5,883 bases of DNA from Planctomycetota bacterium (GCA_021160785.1 JAGHBX010000606.1:1-5883); one strand, 5' to 3'; positions 1 to 5,883 are shown, counted from the first letter of the stretch. A program made the numbers and translations. Notes: generated from the sequence alone by a model not told the origin.

Positions 1-25
1 ACTATTGATCCCCCGCCCTCTCTCC

Positions 26-63
26 TTCGACATTCAATATTTCTCGGTTCGACATTCGATATT
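26..63. repeat. Imperfect 16-bp direct repeat
   Basis: TTCGACATTCAATATT at 26-41 is repeated as TTCGACATTCGATATT at 48-63, with one mismatch and a 22-bp period. The element lies in AT-rich spacer DNA more than 200 bp upstream of nifJ. Only two copies are visible, so it could be a small tandem repeat, the edge of a longer array lying outside the window, or a tandem binding site. No protein or function can be assigned. Confidence 0.6.
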
Positions 64-193
64 CACATTCCCCAAACCACCAATAGGCTGCGGTCTATGC
101 CTGCCGGCGACTCTGGCTGGGCCTTCTGTGTTGGTTTTTCGCACATTTTTTGGTTTGTGTCGTTGTATTGTGGGGTGATTGGTGGAAAATTAG

Positions 194-222
194 TTGCCAG
201 CGGGTTGTGAACATGTTATAAG
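194..222 (+). promoter_or_regulatory. Putative sigma70-type promoter for nifJ
   Basis: The -35 box TTGCCA (194-199) matches TTGACA at five of six positions. The -10 box TATAAG (217-222) matches TATAAT at five of six. They are separated by exactly 17 nt. This predicts transcription starting near 229 and a 5' untranslated leader of roughly 80 nt before the nifJ start at 308. It is the best promoter match I found upstream of the gene. It is inferred from sequence only. Confidence 0.55.
205..221. promoter_or_regulatory. Rex-like operator overlapping the nifJ -10 box
   Basis: The sequence TTGTGAACATGTTATAA contains a perfect left half-site (TTGTGAA, 205-211) of the operator of the NADH/NAD-sensing repressor Rex, whose known consensus is about TTGTGAA-N4-TTCACAA. 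The centre AACATGTT (210-217) is an exact palindrome. The right arm (TTATAA) keeps only the inner TT and an A. The site overlaps the -10 hexamer, where a repressor would block RNA polymerase. Rex commonly controls fermentation and redox genes in anaerobes, so pyruvate:ferredoxin oxidoreductase is a sensible target. No Rex gene is visible in this window. Confidence 0.3.
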
Positions 223-297
223 GCGGGTTCTTATTATGAAATGCTTTGTTTTGGCTTGTGGGGCAGGTTGCAGGCCGATTTATTAGTTTATTATTAT

Positions 298-310
298 GGA
301 GACAGTTATG
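298..310 (+). promoter_or_regulatory. Ribosome binding site that decides the nifJ start
   Basis: GGAG at 298-301 lies 6 nt before the ATG at 308, which is ideal Shine-Dalgarno spacing. An in-frame ATG four codons earlier (296) would place this GGAG inside the coding sequence and has no purine-rich site of its own. Starting at 308 also gives the family's usual N-terminus MKRKMVTIDGN and puts the conserved residues T31, E64 and R114 at the same numbers as in the Desulfovibrio africanus enzyme. Confidence 0.75.
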
Positions 311-3300
311 AAGCGTAAGATGGTAACGATTGACGGCAATTCGGCCGTTGCTTATGTGGCTCACGCCACCAACGAAGTTATTGCGATTTATCCGATCACG
401 CCAAGCTCGGTCATGGGCGAAATCGCCGATGCCAGGAGCGCCGCCGGTCAGAAGAACATATGGAGTACGATTCCGTCGGTAACCGAGATGCAGTCCGAAG
501 GCGGCGCCGCCGGCGCTATCCACGGCGCGCTGGTCTCGGGCGCGCTGGTCAGCACCTTCACCGCCTCACAGGGGCTGCTGCTGATGATCCCGACGATGTA
601 TCGTCTCGCCGGCGAACTGACGCCGACGGTGTTCCACGTCGCGGCAAGATCGTTGGCGTGCGGGGCGCTTAGCATATTCGGCGACCATTCCGATGTGATG
701 GCCGTCAGGCAGACCGGTTTTGCCATGCTCTGCTCCGGGAATATACAGGAGTGCATGGATATGCCGCTGATCGCACAGCAGGCGACGTTAGCGTCGCGGA
801 TACCGTTTTTGCACTTCTTCGACGGCTTCAGGACCAGCCACGAGGTGCAGAAGGTCGAGGAACTGTCGTTCGACGACATGCGAGCCATGATCGACGAAGA
901 CCTCATCGCAGCGCACCGGGCAAGGGCGCTTACGCCCGACCGACCCACCATAGGCGGCACGGCTCAGAACCCGGATGTCTACTTCCAGGGCTGTGAAACC
1001 GTCAACAAGTTCCATCGCGACACACCCCAGATCGTCGCCGAGACGATGGCCAGATTTGAGAAAATCGTCGGCAGGCGCTATCGCCTGTTCGACTACTTCG
1101 GGGCAGCCGATGCGGAGAAGGTAATTATCCTGATGGGCTCGGGCATGGATACGGCTCACGAGACCATCGACTACCTCACGGCCCAGGGCGAAAAGGTCGG
1201 CATCATCAAGGTGCGACTGTTTAGGCCCTTCAGCATCAAGCATTTCATCGAGGCCCTGCCCAAAACCGTAACGAAGATCGCCGTCCTCGACCGGACCAAG
1301 GAGGCCGGCGCTCCCGGCGAGCCGCTGTATATGGATGTTCGCACCGCTATCAGCGAGGCTATGGACGCAAAGGCGACGGCGTTTGAGAAATACCCGCTCA
1401 TTGTCGGCGGCCGGTTCGGCTTAGGCTCAAAGGAATTCACGCCCGCCTCGGTCAGGGCGGTACTGGATAATCTCGACGCCACAGAGCCCAAGCAGGAGTT
1501 CACCGTCGGCATTAATGACGACATCACAAACCTCGGACTCGATATTGACGCATCCTTTGATATTGAGACCAGCGTTTACGGCGCGATGTTCTACGGTCTC
1601 GGCTCGGACGGAACCGTCGGGGCAAACAAGAACTCCATCAAGATCATCGGCGAACAGACAGACAACTACGCCCAGGGCTACTTTGTCTATGACTCCAAGA
1701 AGGCGGGCGCCATTACCGTTTCGCATCTGCGATTCGGCAAGGAACTGATCCGCAAGCCCTATCTCATCAAGCAAGCCGATTTCGTCGCGTGCCACAATCC
1801 CAGCTTCATGGAAAAGTACAACATGCTCTCGTCGCTCAAACCGGGGGGCGTCTTTCTGCTGACGAGCCTGCACTCGGCAGACGAGGTGTGGGACACGCTG
1901 CCGGCGGAAGTGCAGCAGCAGATGATCGACAAGAAAGTCAAGTTCTACATTATCGACGCGATCAGCATCGCCCAGGACTTAGGTCTGGGCGCACGAATCA
2001 ACGTCATCATGCAGACCGCGTTTTTCAAGATCAGCGGCGTCATTGGGATCGATAAGGCGGTAACAGCAATCAAAGACGCCATCCAAAAAACTTACGGCAA
2101 AAAGGGTGAAAAGATCGTCAATATGAACAATGCCGCCGTCGATGCGGCGCTCGATAAGGTTTTTGAAGTTGACGTGCCCTCCGAAGCGACGAGCACACTG
2201 CACATGGCAAAGGCCGTTCCGGACGATGCACCCAGGTTCGTCAGAGAGGTCCTGGGCGAAATCATGTCCGGGCGCGGCGACAACCTCAAGGTCAGCCAGA
2301 TGCCTATCGACGGTCGGTTCCCCACGGGAACAACGCAATACGAAAAACGCAACATCGCTGTCAACATCCCGCAGTGGGTCCCCGAGTTATGCATTCAGTG
2401 CGGCCAGTGCTCGTTAGTCTGTTCGCATGCGGCGATCCGCATCAAAGCCTACGACCCGAAATATGTTGACGGCGCACCGGAAACCTTCCAGAGCATTGAC
2501 GCAAAAGGCAAGGATCTGGCGGGCATGAAGTTCACCGTTCAGATCGCGCCGGAAGACTGCACCGGCTGTAGCGCCTGCGTGGTCAACTGTCCGGGCCAGG
2601 AGCGCGACGCCGAAAAGAAACCTACCGGCAAAAAGGCCATTAACATGACGCTGCAGGAACCACTGCGTTTTTCTGAACGTGAAAACTACGATTACTTCCT
2701 GTCGATTCCCGACACGGACCCGGCAAAGTTCAAACGCAACAGTGTCAAAGGCAGCCAGTTCATACCCGCGCTGTTTGAATACTCCGGTGCCTGTGCCGGC
2801 TGCGGTGAGACGCCTTATGTCAAGCTCGTCTCACAGTTGTTCGGCGACAGAGCCGTTATCGGAAACGCCACCGGCTGCTCTTCCATTTTCGGCGGAAACC
2901 TGCCCACAACACCCTACACCAAGCGAGCCGACGGCAGAGGACCGGCCTGGCAGAACAGTCTCTTCGAGGACAACGCCGAATTCGGGATGGGCATGCGATT
3001 GGCCATCGACAAGTTCAGCGGCTATGCACTCGAACTCCTTGACAAGGTTGTCACCGCCGGCTGTGTCGATAAGAGCCTTGCCGACCGGATCATCGCCGGC
3101 ATGGTCACGCAGAATACGCAGGACGGCATCGAGGCCCAACGCGGGCTCATCGATCAACTCAAGGCCCAATGCACAAAGAGCAACTGCGACGAATGCAAAC
3201 GACTGCTCGGCGTTGCCGACTATCTTGTCAAGAAAAGCGTTTGGGTCATCGGCGGGGACGGCTGGGCGTATGATATCGGCTACGGCGGGCTGGACCACGT

Positions 3301-3874
3301 GCTGGCCAGCGGACGCAACGTAAACGTTCTTGTCCTGGATACCGAAGTCTATTCCAACACCGGCGGGCAAATGTCCAAGGCCACTCCGAGGGCCGCCGTC
3401 GCCAAATTCGCCGCCGCCGGAAAGACCATGGCAAAGAAGGACCTCGGTATGATCACGATGACATACGGCAATATCTATGTCGCAAAGATTGCTTACGGCG
3501 CCAACCCCAACCAGACGGTCAAGGCATTCGTCGAAGCCGAAAGCTATGACGGCCCGTCGCTGATTATCGCCTATGCTCACTGTATCGCCCACGGCTTTAA
3601 TCTTGCCAACGGTCCCATCGAACAGAAAAAGGCCGTCGCCTGCGGGTATTGGCCTCTCTATCGCTTCGATCCCAGGATCGCCGCACAGGGCAAGAACCCG
3701 TTCCAACTCGACTCCAAGCCGCCGACCGGCGACTTCGAAGAATACGCCTATGGCGAAAACAGGTATCGTACGCTGCGACAGTCCAAACCCGAGCTTGCCG
3801 CGAAACTGATGAAGGCCGCAAAAGCCGACGTCGCCGCCGGATACGCAAGAATCGAAAAACTGGCCAATCCGTAA
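308..3874 (+). CDS. nifJ: Pyruvate:ferredoxin (flavodoxin) oxidoreductase, single-chain
   Basis: This cytoplasmic enzyme oxidatively decarboxylates pyruvate with CoA to acetyl-CoA and CO2, reducing ferredoxin or flavodoxin; it can run in reverse in some anaerobes. The 1188 residues cover all domains. The N-terminal pyruvate/TPP domain has YPITPSS (T31), EMQSEGGAAGA (E64) and R114. Next come the CoA-side domain and a gamma domain with GLGSDGTVGANK (about 430-441). The EKR motif is at 679-681. Two 4Fe-4S ferredoxin clusters follow (C695, C698, C701, C705; C751, C754, C757, C761). The C-terminal TPP domain has GGDGWAYDIGYGG (D984) and YSNTGGQ (N1017). The proximal cluster ligands are C829, C832, C857 and C1092. 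It lacks the C-terminal extension of about 45-60 residues of the D. africanus enzyme that is linked to oxygen tolerance. Oddities are an extra Cys group (C919, C955, C960, C963) and Ser instead of Pro after C705. It appears monocistronic. Pyruvate as substrate is inferred from close family similarity throughout. Confidence 0.97.
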   Translation: MKRKMVTIDGNSAVAYVAHATNEVIAIYPITPSSVMGEIADARSAAGQKNIWSTIPSVTEMQSEGGAAGAIHGALVSGALVSTFTASQGLLLMIPTMYRLAGELTPTVFHVAARSLACGALSIFGDHSDVMAVRQTGFAMLCSGNIQECMDMPLIAQQATLASRIPFLHFFDGFRTSHEVQKVEELSFDDMRAMIDEDLIAAHRARALTPDRPTIGGTAQNPDVYFQGCETVNKFHRDTPQIVAETMARFEKIVGRRYRLFDYFGAADAEKVIILMGSGMDTAHETIDYLTAQGEKVGIIKVRLFRPFSIKHFIEALPKTVTKIAVLDRTKEAGAPGEPLYMDVRTAISEAMDAKATAFEKYPLIVGGRFGLGSKEFTPASVRAVLDNLDATEPKQEFTVGINDDITNLGLDIDASFDIETSVYGAMFYGLGSDGTVGANKNSIKIIGEQTDNYAQGYFVYDSKKAGAITVSHLRFGKELIRKPYLIKQADFVACHNPSFMEKYNMLSSLKPGGVFLLTSLHSADEVWDTLPAEVQQQMIDKKVKFYIIDAISIAQDLGLGARINVIMQTAFFKISGVIGIDKAVTAIKDAIQKTYGKKGEKIVNMNNAAVDAALDKVFEVDVPSEATSTLHMAKAVPDDAPRFVREVLGEIMSGRGDNLKVSQMPIDGRFPTGTTQYEKRNIAVNIPQWVPELCIQCGQCSLVCSHAAIRIKAYDPKYVDGAPETFQSIDAKGKDLAGMKFTVQIAPEDCTGCSACVVNCPGQERDAEKKPTGKKAINMTLQEPLRFSERENYDYFLSIPDTDPAKFKRNSVKGSQFIPALFEYSGACAGCGETPYVKLVSQLFGDRAVIGNATGCSSIFGGNLPTTPYTKRADGRGPAWQNSLFEDNAEFGMGMRLAIDKFSGYALELLDKVVTAGCVDKSLADRIIAGMVTQNTQDGIEAQRGLIDQLKAQCTKSNCDECKRLLGVADYLVKKSVWVIGGDGWAYDIGYGGLDHVLASGRNVNVLVLDTEVYSNTGGQMSKATPRAAVAKFAAAGKTMAKKDLGMITMTYGNIYVAKIAYGANPNQTVKAFVEAESYDGPSLIIAYAHCIAHGFNLANGPIEQKKAVACGYWPLYRFDPRIAAQGKNPFQLDSKPPTGDFEEYAYGENRYRTLRQSKPELAAKLMKAAKADVAAGYARIEKLANP

Positions 3875-3905
3875 TGCGAGTCTAAGCCGCGTACATGCGA
3901 TCGTT

Positions 3906-3941
3906 ACCGCGCTGCCGCGTCGAATGGCCCGGCGGCGCGGT
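3906..3941 (+). terminator. GC-rich hairpin after nifJ, likely terminator
   Basis: CCGCGCTGCCG (3907-3917) pairs with CGGCGGCGCGG (3930-3940) over 11 bp with one G-U pair. An outer A-T pair (3906/3941) adds one more. The loop is 12 nt. The stem starts 32 nt after the nifJ stop codon. The following sequence TGTTGTAT is only moderately T-rich, so termination may be partial, allowing some read-through into the lipoprotein gene. Confidence 0.5.
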
Positions 3942-3972
3942 GTTGTATACCTAATCTGGAGAGGACGTTGAA

Positions 3973-4665
3973 ATGAAGATCAATCTCAAAACCACGGCAT
4001 TGACTATCGTCGGGCTGCTTCTGGTTTCAGCCGGCTGTCAAGACTCGCTGACAACCGGCACTGCCGCCAAGAGCAAAGAAACCACAATCAGCGCCAACTG
4101 CATTGTGACCTTTTATCTCGGTGAGGCCGCCGGCTACTTCAGCGAGCAGAAGCACTTTTTGAGACCTGCTTTGGGCGACATTTGCATAACCGCTCTTGAA
4201 CCTGACGGCACGTTTCGCTGGCAATTAGCCGGCGGCGCCTATGAATCATCCGGACCCGCTGCGACAGCCGGTCAATCGCCTGTCGCCGTCATTGACAGAG
4301 ATATCGCCCTGGCAATAATCACGGCCTTCAAAGTGTCAACCGGTTACTACACAGCCGATTCTGGTGAAAAACTCGCCCAAATCAGGATCGACGGCAAGTG
4401 GTACCTGCCCATTAAACTCCCCAGCACCGCTGCAACGGGGGCAGGTATAACCCTCTTTCAGTCTCGCAACGACGGGGTCATCGACTTTATACGTATCTAC
4501 AATGCCGCCAACTCTTTCACGACTGCTCGGGCCTACAATATGCGATGGCTAAACGATGCCGAAGCCTTCGTCCCGACCAAGATTGACATCTTCCGGCGAA
4601 CAGCCGACGAAGCCGAAGACACGAAGATACTGGGGATCCATTACACGGGCTTTTCCATCCCCTGA
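3973..4665 (+). CDS. Predicted lipoprotein of unknown function
   Basis: The 230-residue product starts with a typical lipoprotein signal: basic n-region MKINLK, hydrophobic stretch TTALTIVGLLLVSA, and lipobox SAGC with the acylated cysteine at C22. The next residue is Gln, not Asp, so outer-membrane sorting is more likely than inner-membrane retention if the usual Lol rule applies. The mature part has no further membrane segment. It has many short alternating polar/hydrophobic stretches (for example DGKWYLPIKLP and NDGVIDFIRIYNA), which suggests a beta-rich soluble domain exposed to the periplasm or cell surface. I see no catalytic motif and do not recognise the family. The start is supported by GGAGAGG (3958-3964), 8 nt upstream of the ATG. 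It lies 98 bp after nifJ on the same strand, behind a hairpin, so co-transcription is possible but not required. A functional link to NifJ is not evident. Confidence 0.85.
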   Translation: MKINLKTTALTIVGLLLVSAGCQDSLTTGTAAKSKETTISANCIVTFYLGEAAGYFSEQKHFLRPALGDICITALEPDGTFRWQLAGGAYESSGPAATAGQSPVAVIDRDIALAIITAFKVSTGYYTADSGEKLAQIRIDGKWYLPIKLPSTAATGAGITLFQSRNDGVIDFIRIYNAANSFTTARAYNMRWLNDAEAFVPTKIDIFRRTADEAEDTKILGIHYTGFSIP

Positions 4666-4907
4666 TGCGTGCTTGCACATTATGGGACCATAGTAATTTA
4701 CTTTCTCACCGCCCGGCCAGGAAGCAACCTCGCGGTTTCTGCACGAGGCACAGCGAAAAATGCGGTAGCAGCACTGGGGATAAGGGTTTTTACATTTCTC
4801 AAGTCGAACAAATCCGCCATCTAACAGTAGAAGTGTCGTAATGTTGAATTGTTGACTAACCTGCGCCGAGGAGCTTGTCCGCATAAGCACTGTATCTATA
4901 TGTGGTT

Positions 4908-4931
4908 ATGCCGCAAGTTGCTGCATTTTTT
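4908..4931 (+). terminator. Putative intrinsic terminator downstream of the lipoprotein gene
   Basis: ATGCCGCA (4908-4915) pairs with TGCTGCAT (4919-4926) with one C/T mismatch at 4912/4922 and a 3-nt loop. A T6 run (4926-4931) directly follows. The stem is short, but the uninterrupted T-tract is typical of Rho-independent termination on the + strand. It lies about 240 nt beyond the lipoprotein stop codon, so it would end either a long 3' untranslated region or a separate small transcript. Confidence 0.4.
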
Positions 4932-4939
4932 CTGCCTCT

Positions 4940-4957
4940 GTCGCCCTCCCGGGCGAC
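4940..4957. repeat. Perfect 7-bp hairpin with TCCC loop
   Basis: GTCGCCC (4940-4946) and GGGCGAC (4951-4957) are exact inverted copies separated by TCCC. A second small inverted repeat, GACC-AGG-GGTC (4955-4965), overlaps its right arm. No T-tract follows on the + strand, so it is not a normal terminator there. It could be a REP-like palindrome, a protein-binding site or an RNA structure. Confidence 0.5.
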
Positions 4958-5067
4958 CAGGGGTCAGGTTTCCGGGGTGGATAGATTGCGACCGGTAATA
5001 TCGTATAGAACCGGCAGTGTTTGTAAATCCCATTAAACGGCAGCGCCACGTGGAAAAAGGTTAAGCA

Positions 5068-5131
5068 CTATCTTCTGCGGACCGAAGAACCAGATAGAAT
5101 TCTGGTTCTATCTGCGCTTTTTCCAGGCGCA
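5068..5131 (+). promoter_or_regulatory. Mutually exclusive hairpins, possible attenuator ahead of the export gene
   Basis: Two perfect 9-bp stems share sequence and cannot form together. Stem A pairs AGAACCAGA (5086-5094) with TCTGGTTCT (5101-5109). Stem B pairs CAGATAGAA (5091-5099) with TTCTATCTG (5106-5114). Stem B is followed by CGC and T5 (5118-5122), which resembles a terminator. A third partner, CTATCT at 5068-5073, could also pair with AGATAG (5092-5097), and TGCGC/GCGCA (5113-5117 / 5127-5131) gives a further small stem. This arrangement resembles transcription attenuators or riboswitch expression platforms. Its regulatory role is inferred, and no ligand-binding domain is recognised. 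Confidence 0.4.
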
Positions 5132-5260
5132 AGCCGACCGGATGGATAGGCGTTAACGGGACGAAAAATGCCGATTGACATGAAAAGAGCTGGCCACGGC
5201 TGCAACCGGGTACCCGAGACAAGTTCAACATTACAGGTTTTGTTTTACGGACGAAGAAGA

Positions 5261-5883
5261 ATGACTGCATTAAAGGCTGCATTGTATGGACTGACATTGT
5301 CGTTGCTGATAGTGTTCTGTGTCGGCTGCGCCGACGATATCCTGGACCCTACCCAGACAGGTCGTTTCCGGCCTGTCCCTGCCCTCAACGTCATACTCGA
5401 ATCGCTGGGTGTCGCTGATGAGCCCGACCCAGCTTACGCCGGCGCAGAATCCCCCGGACCTGACGACCTCATCGACTACGAGCGCGACTACGTCTTCGGC
5501 GCGGGCGATGTCATACGTATATCCATTTACGAGTTGCGCCAGGAGGGTCGCCCTTTCATCAACGACTATGTCGTAACCGAGTCGGGACGAGTTTCGATTC
5601 CCGATGTCGGCCTTGTACGCGCTGCCGGCCTTACCGAAGTCAAACTCGAAGAGGAAATCAAGGCCATTCTCTCACCCGGCATTCTCAAGGATCCCTCGGT
5701 TACAGTACTGCTCCTCCAGTCGCAAAGCCGCCTGTTCTCAATATACGGCCAGGGTGTCGGCCAGTCCGGCAGGTTTTCCATCCCGCGGTACACATTCCGC
5801 CTCACCGGCGCCATTGCACTCGCAGGCGATGTCGGCCAGTTTAACGTAACTTACATCTACATCTCGCGCGATGTGCCTGTAAC
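5261..5883 (+). CDS. Polysaccharide biosynthesis/export lipoprotein (Wza-like), partial at 3' end
   Basis: The frame stays open to the window edge, giving 207 codons of a longer gene. The product resembles outer-membrane polysaccharide export proteins, which form the channel through which capsule or exopolysaccharide leaves the cell. The signal peptide MTALKAALYGLTLSLLIVFCVGC ends in a lipobox with C23. After a Pro/Asp-rich linker (about 25-74) comes the Poly_export domain (about 76-152), with YVFGAGDVIRISIYEL, SGRVSIPDVGLVRAAGLT and DPSVTVLL. An SLBB-type segment follows (about 156-205), with SRLFSIYGQGVGQSGRFSIP and ALAGDVG. The 5261 start gives a normal-length signal peptide; a weak GGA sits at 5249-5251. 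In-frame ATGs at 5168 (with GGGA 6 nt upstream) and 5180 would add 31 or 27 residues and a basic RRR before the hydrophobic core. Downstream genes for a Wzc-type kinase and glycosyltransferases are expected but not visible. Confidence 0.88.
   Translation, partial: MTALKAALYGLTLSLLIVFCVGCADDILDPTQTGRFRPVPALNVILESLGVADEPDPAYAGAESPGPDDLIDYERDYVFGAGDVIRISIYELRQEGRPFINDYVVTESGRVSIPDVGLVRAAGLTEVKLEEEIKAILSPGILKDPSVTVLLLQSQSRLFSIYGQGVGQSGRFSIPRYTFRLTGAIALAGDVGQFNVTYIYISRDVPV

Larger units (their letters stand above)
4666..5260. other. Long intergenic region without a convincing gene
   Basis: This stretch of nearly 600 bases is interrupted by stops in the + frames until the export gene frame opens at 5150. 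It is AT-richer than the flanking genes. It holds a terminator-like hairpin with T6 (4908-4931), a strong 7-bp hairpin (4940-4957) followed by AGGGGTCAGG, a weaker inverted repeat CCGGT/ACCGG (4992-4996 / 5010-5014) and a group of overlapping hairpins (5068-5131). On the minus strand a cysteine-rich frame (4890-4549, GTG start) runs into the lipoprotein gene; it has no Shine-Dalgarno and is treated as doubtful. The part from 4666 to 4907 could be a long 3' untranslated region or a small RNA, but I cannot assign it to any known RNA family. Confidence 0.6.

Noticed and set aside
97..210. 37-codon + strand frame with a hydrophobic stretch (MPAGDSGWAFCVGFSHIFW...)
   Set aside because: It lacks a clear ribosome binding site and ends inside the putative nifJ promoter. 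The hydrophobicity follows from the T/G-rich DNA.
2679..3323. 214-codon + strand frame inside nifJ
   Set aside because: It is an alternate-frame shadow of nifJ, Ser/Arg/Pro-rich with no domain, and nifJ is intact in this region.
2831..3706. Long minus-strand open frame (291 codons)
   Set aside because: It lies wholly antisense to the conserved TPP domain of nifJ. Its openness follows from the codon pattern of that gene.
4710..4750. Possible signal-recognition-particle RNA (GGAAGCAACC resembles GGAAGCAGCC)
   Set aside because: The GGAA tetraloop stem and the surrounding conserved asymmetric loop of 4.5S RNA are not present.
5175..5203. Perfect TTGACA (5175-5180) as a -35 box for the export gene
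   Set aside because: No TATAAT-like hexamer occurs 16-18 nt downstream; the sequence there is GC-rich.
5061..5297. 78-codon minus-strand frame across the hairpin cluster and export gene start
   Set aside because: It has no family resemblance, overlaps the signal peptide of a well-supported + strand gene and crosses structured non-coding DNA.
5319..5576. 85-codon + strand frame within the export gene
   Set aside because: It is a Ser/Thr/Pro-rich shadow frame; the frame starting at 5261 carries the recognisable Poly_export and SLBB motifs.

Overview
The window reads as a piece of chromosome from an anaerobic or facultatively anaerobic Gram-negative-type bacterium. Evidence for this is a full-length pyruvate:ferredoxin oxidoreductase (an oxygen-sensitive enzyme of anaerobic metabolism), two lipoprotein signal peptides with lipobox cysteines, and a Wza-type outer-membrane polysaccharide export protein. 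Moderately high GC in the genes, AT-richer spacers and the lipoprotein style fit Planctomycetota of the Phycisphaerae type. That placement is an impression, not something the sequence proves. All three supported genes lie on the + strand.

Layout. Positions 1-307 are a non-coding leader. It has a short imperfect direct repeat (26-63), a good sigma70-like promoter (TTGCCA, 17-nt spacer, TATAAG) and a Rex-operator-like sequence overlapping its -10 box. Positions 308-3874 encode nifJ, the 1188-residue single-chain pyruvate:ferredoxin (flavodoxin) oxidoreductase, with all cofactor motifs present. A GC-rich hairpin follows (3906-3941). Positions 3973-4665 encode a 230-residue secreted lipoprotein of unknown function. 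Positions 4666-5260 contain no convincing gene but hold a terminator-like hairpin with a T6 tract (4908-4931), a second strong hairpin (4940-4957) and a cluster of mutually exclusive hairpins (5068-5131). From 5261 to the window end runs the first part (207 codons) of a polysaccharide biosynthesis/export lipoprotein, cut by the window edge.

How the genes relate. NifJ is a cytoplasmic central-metabolism enzyme. It looks like its own transcription unit, with a promoter in front and a hairpin behind. The lipoprotein has its own strong ribosome binding site and may be a separate unit or a read-through partner. The export gene probably opens a different operon for exopolysaccharide or capsule export that continues beyond the window. 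I see no mobile element, CRISPR array, tRNA or rRNA. The most interesting unexplained signals are the overlapping alternative hairpins ahead of the export gene, the Rex-like site on the nifJ promoter, and an extra cysteine cluster inside NifJ. I did not find a convincing new multi-gene system here.
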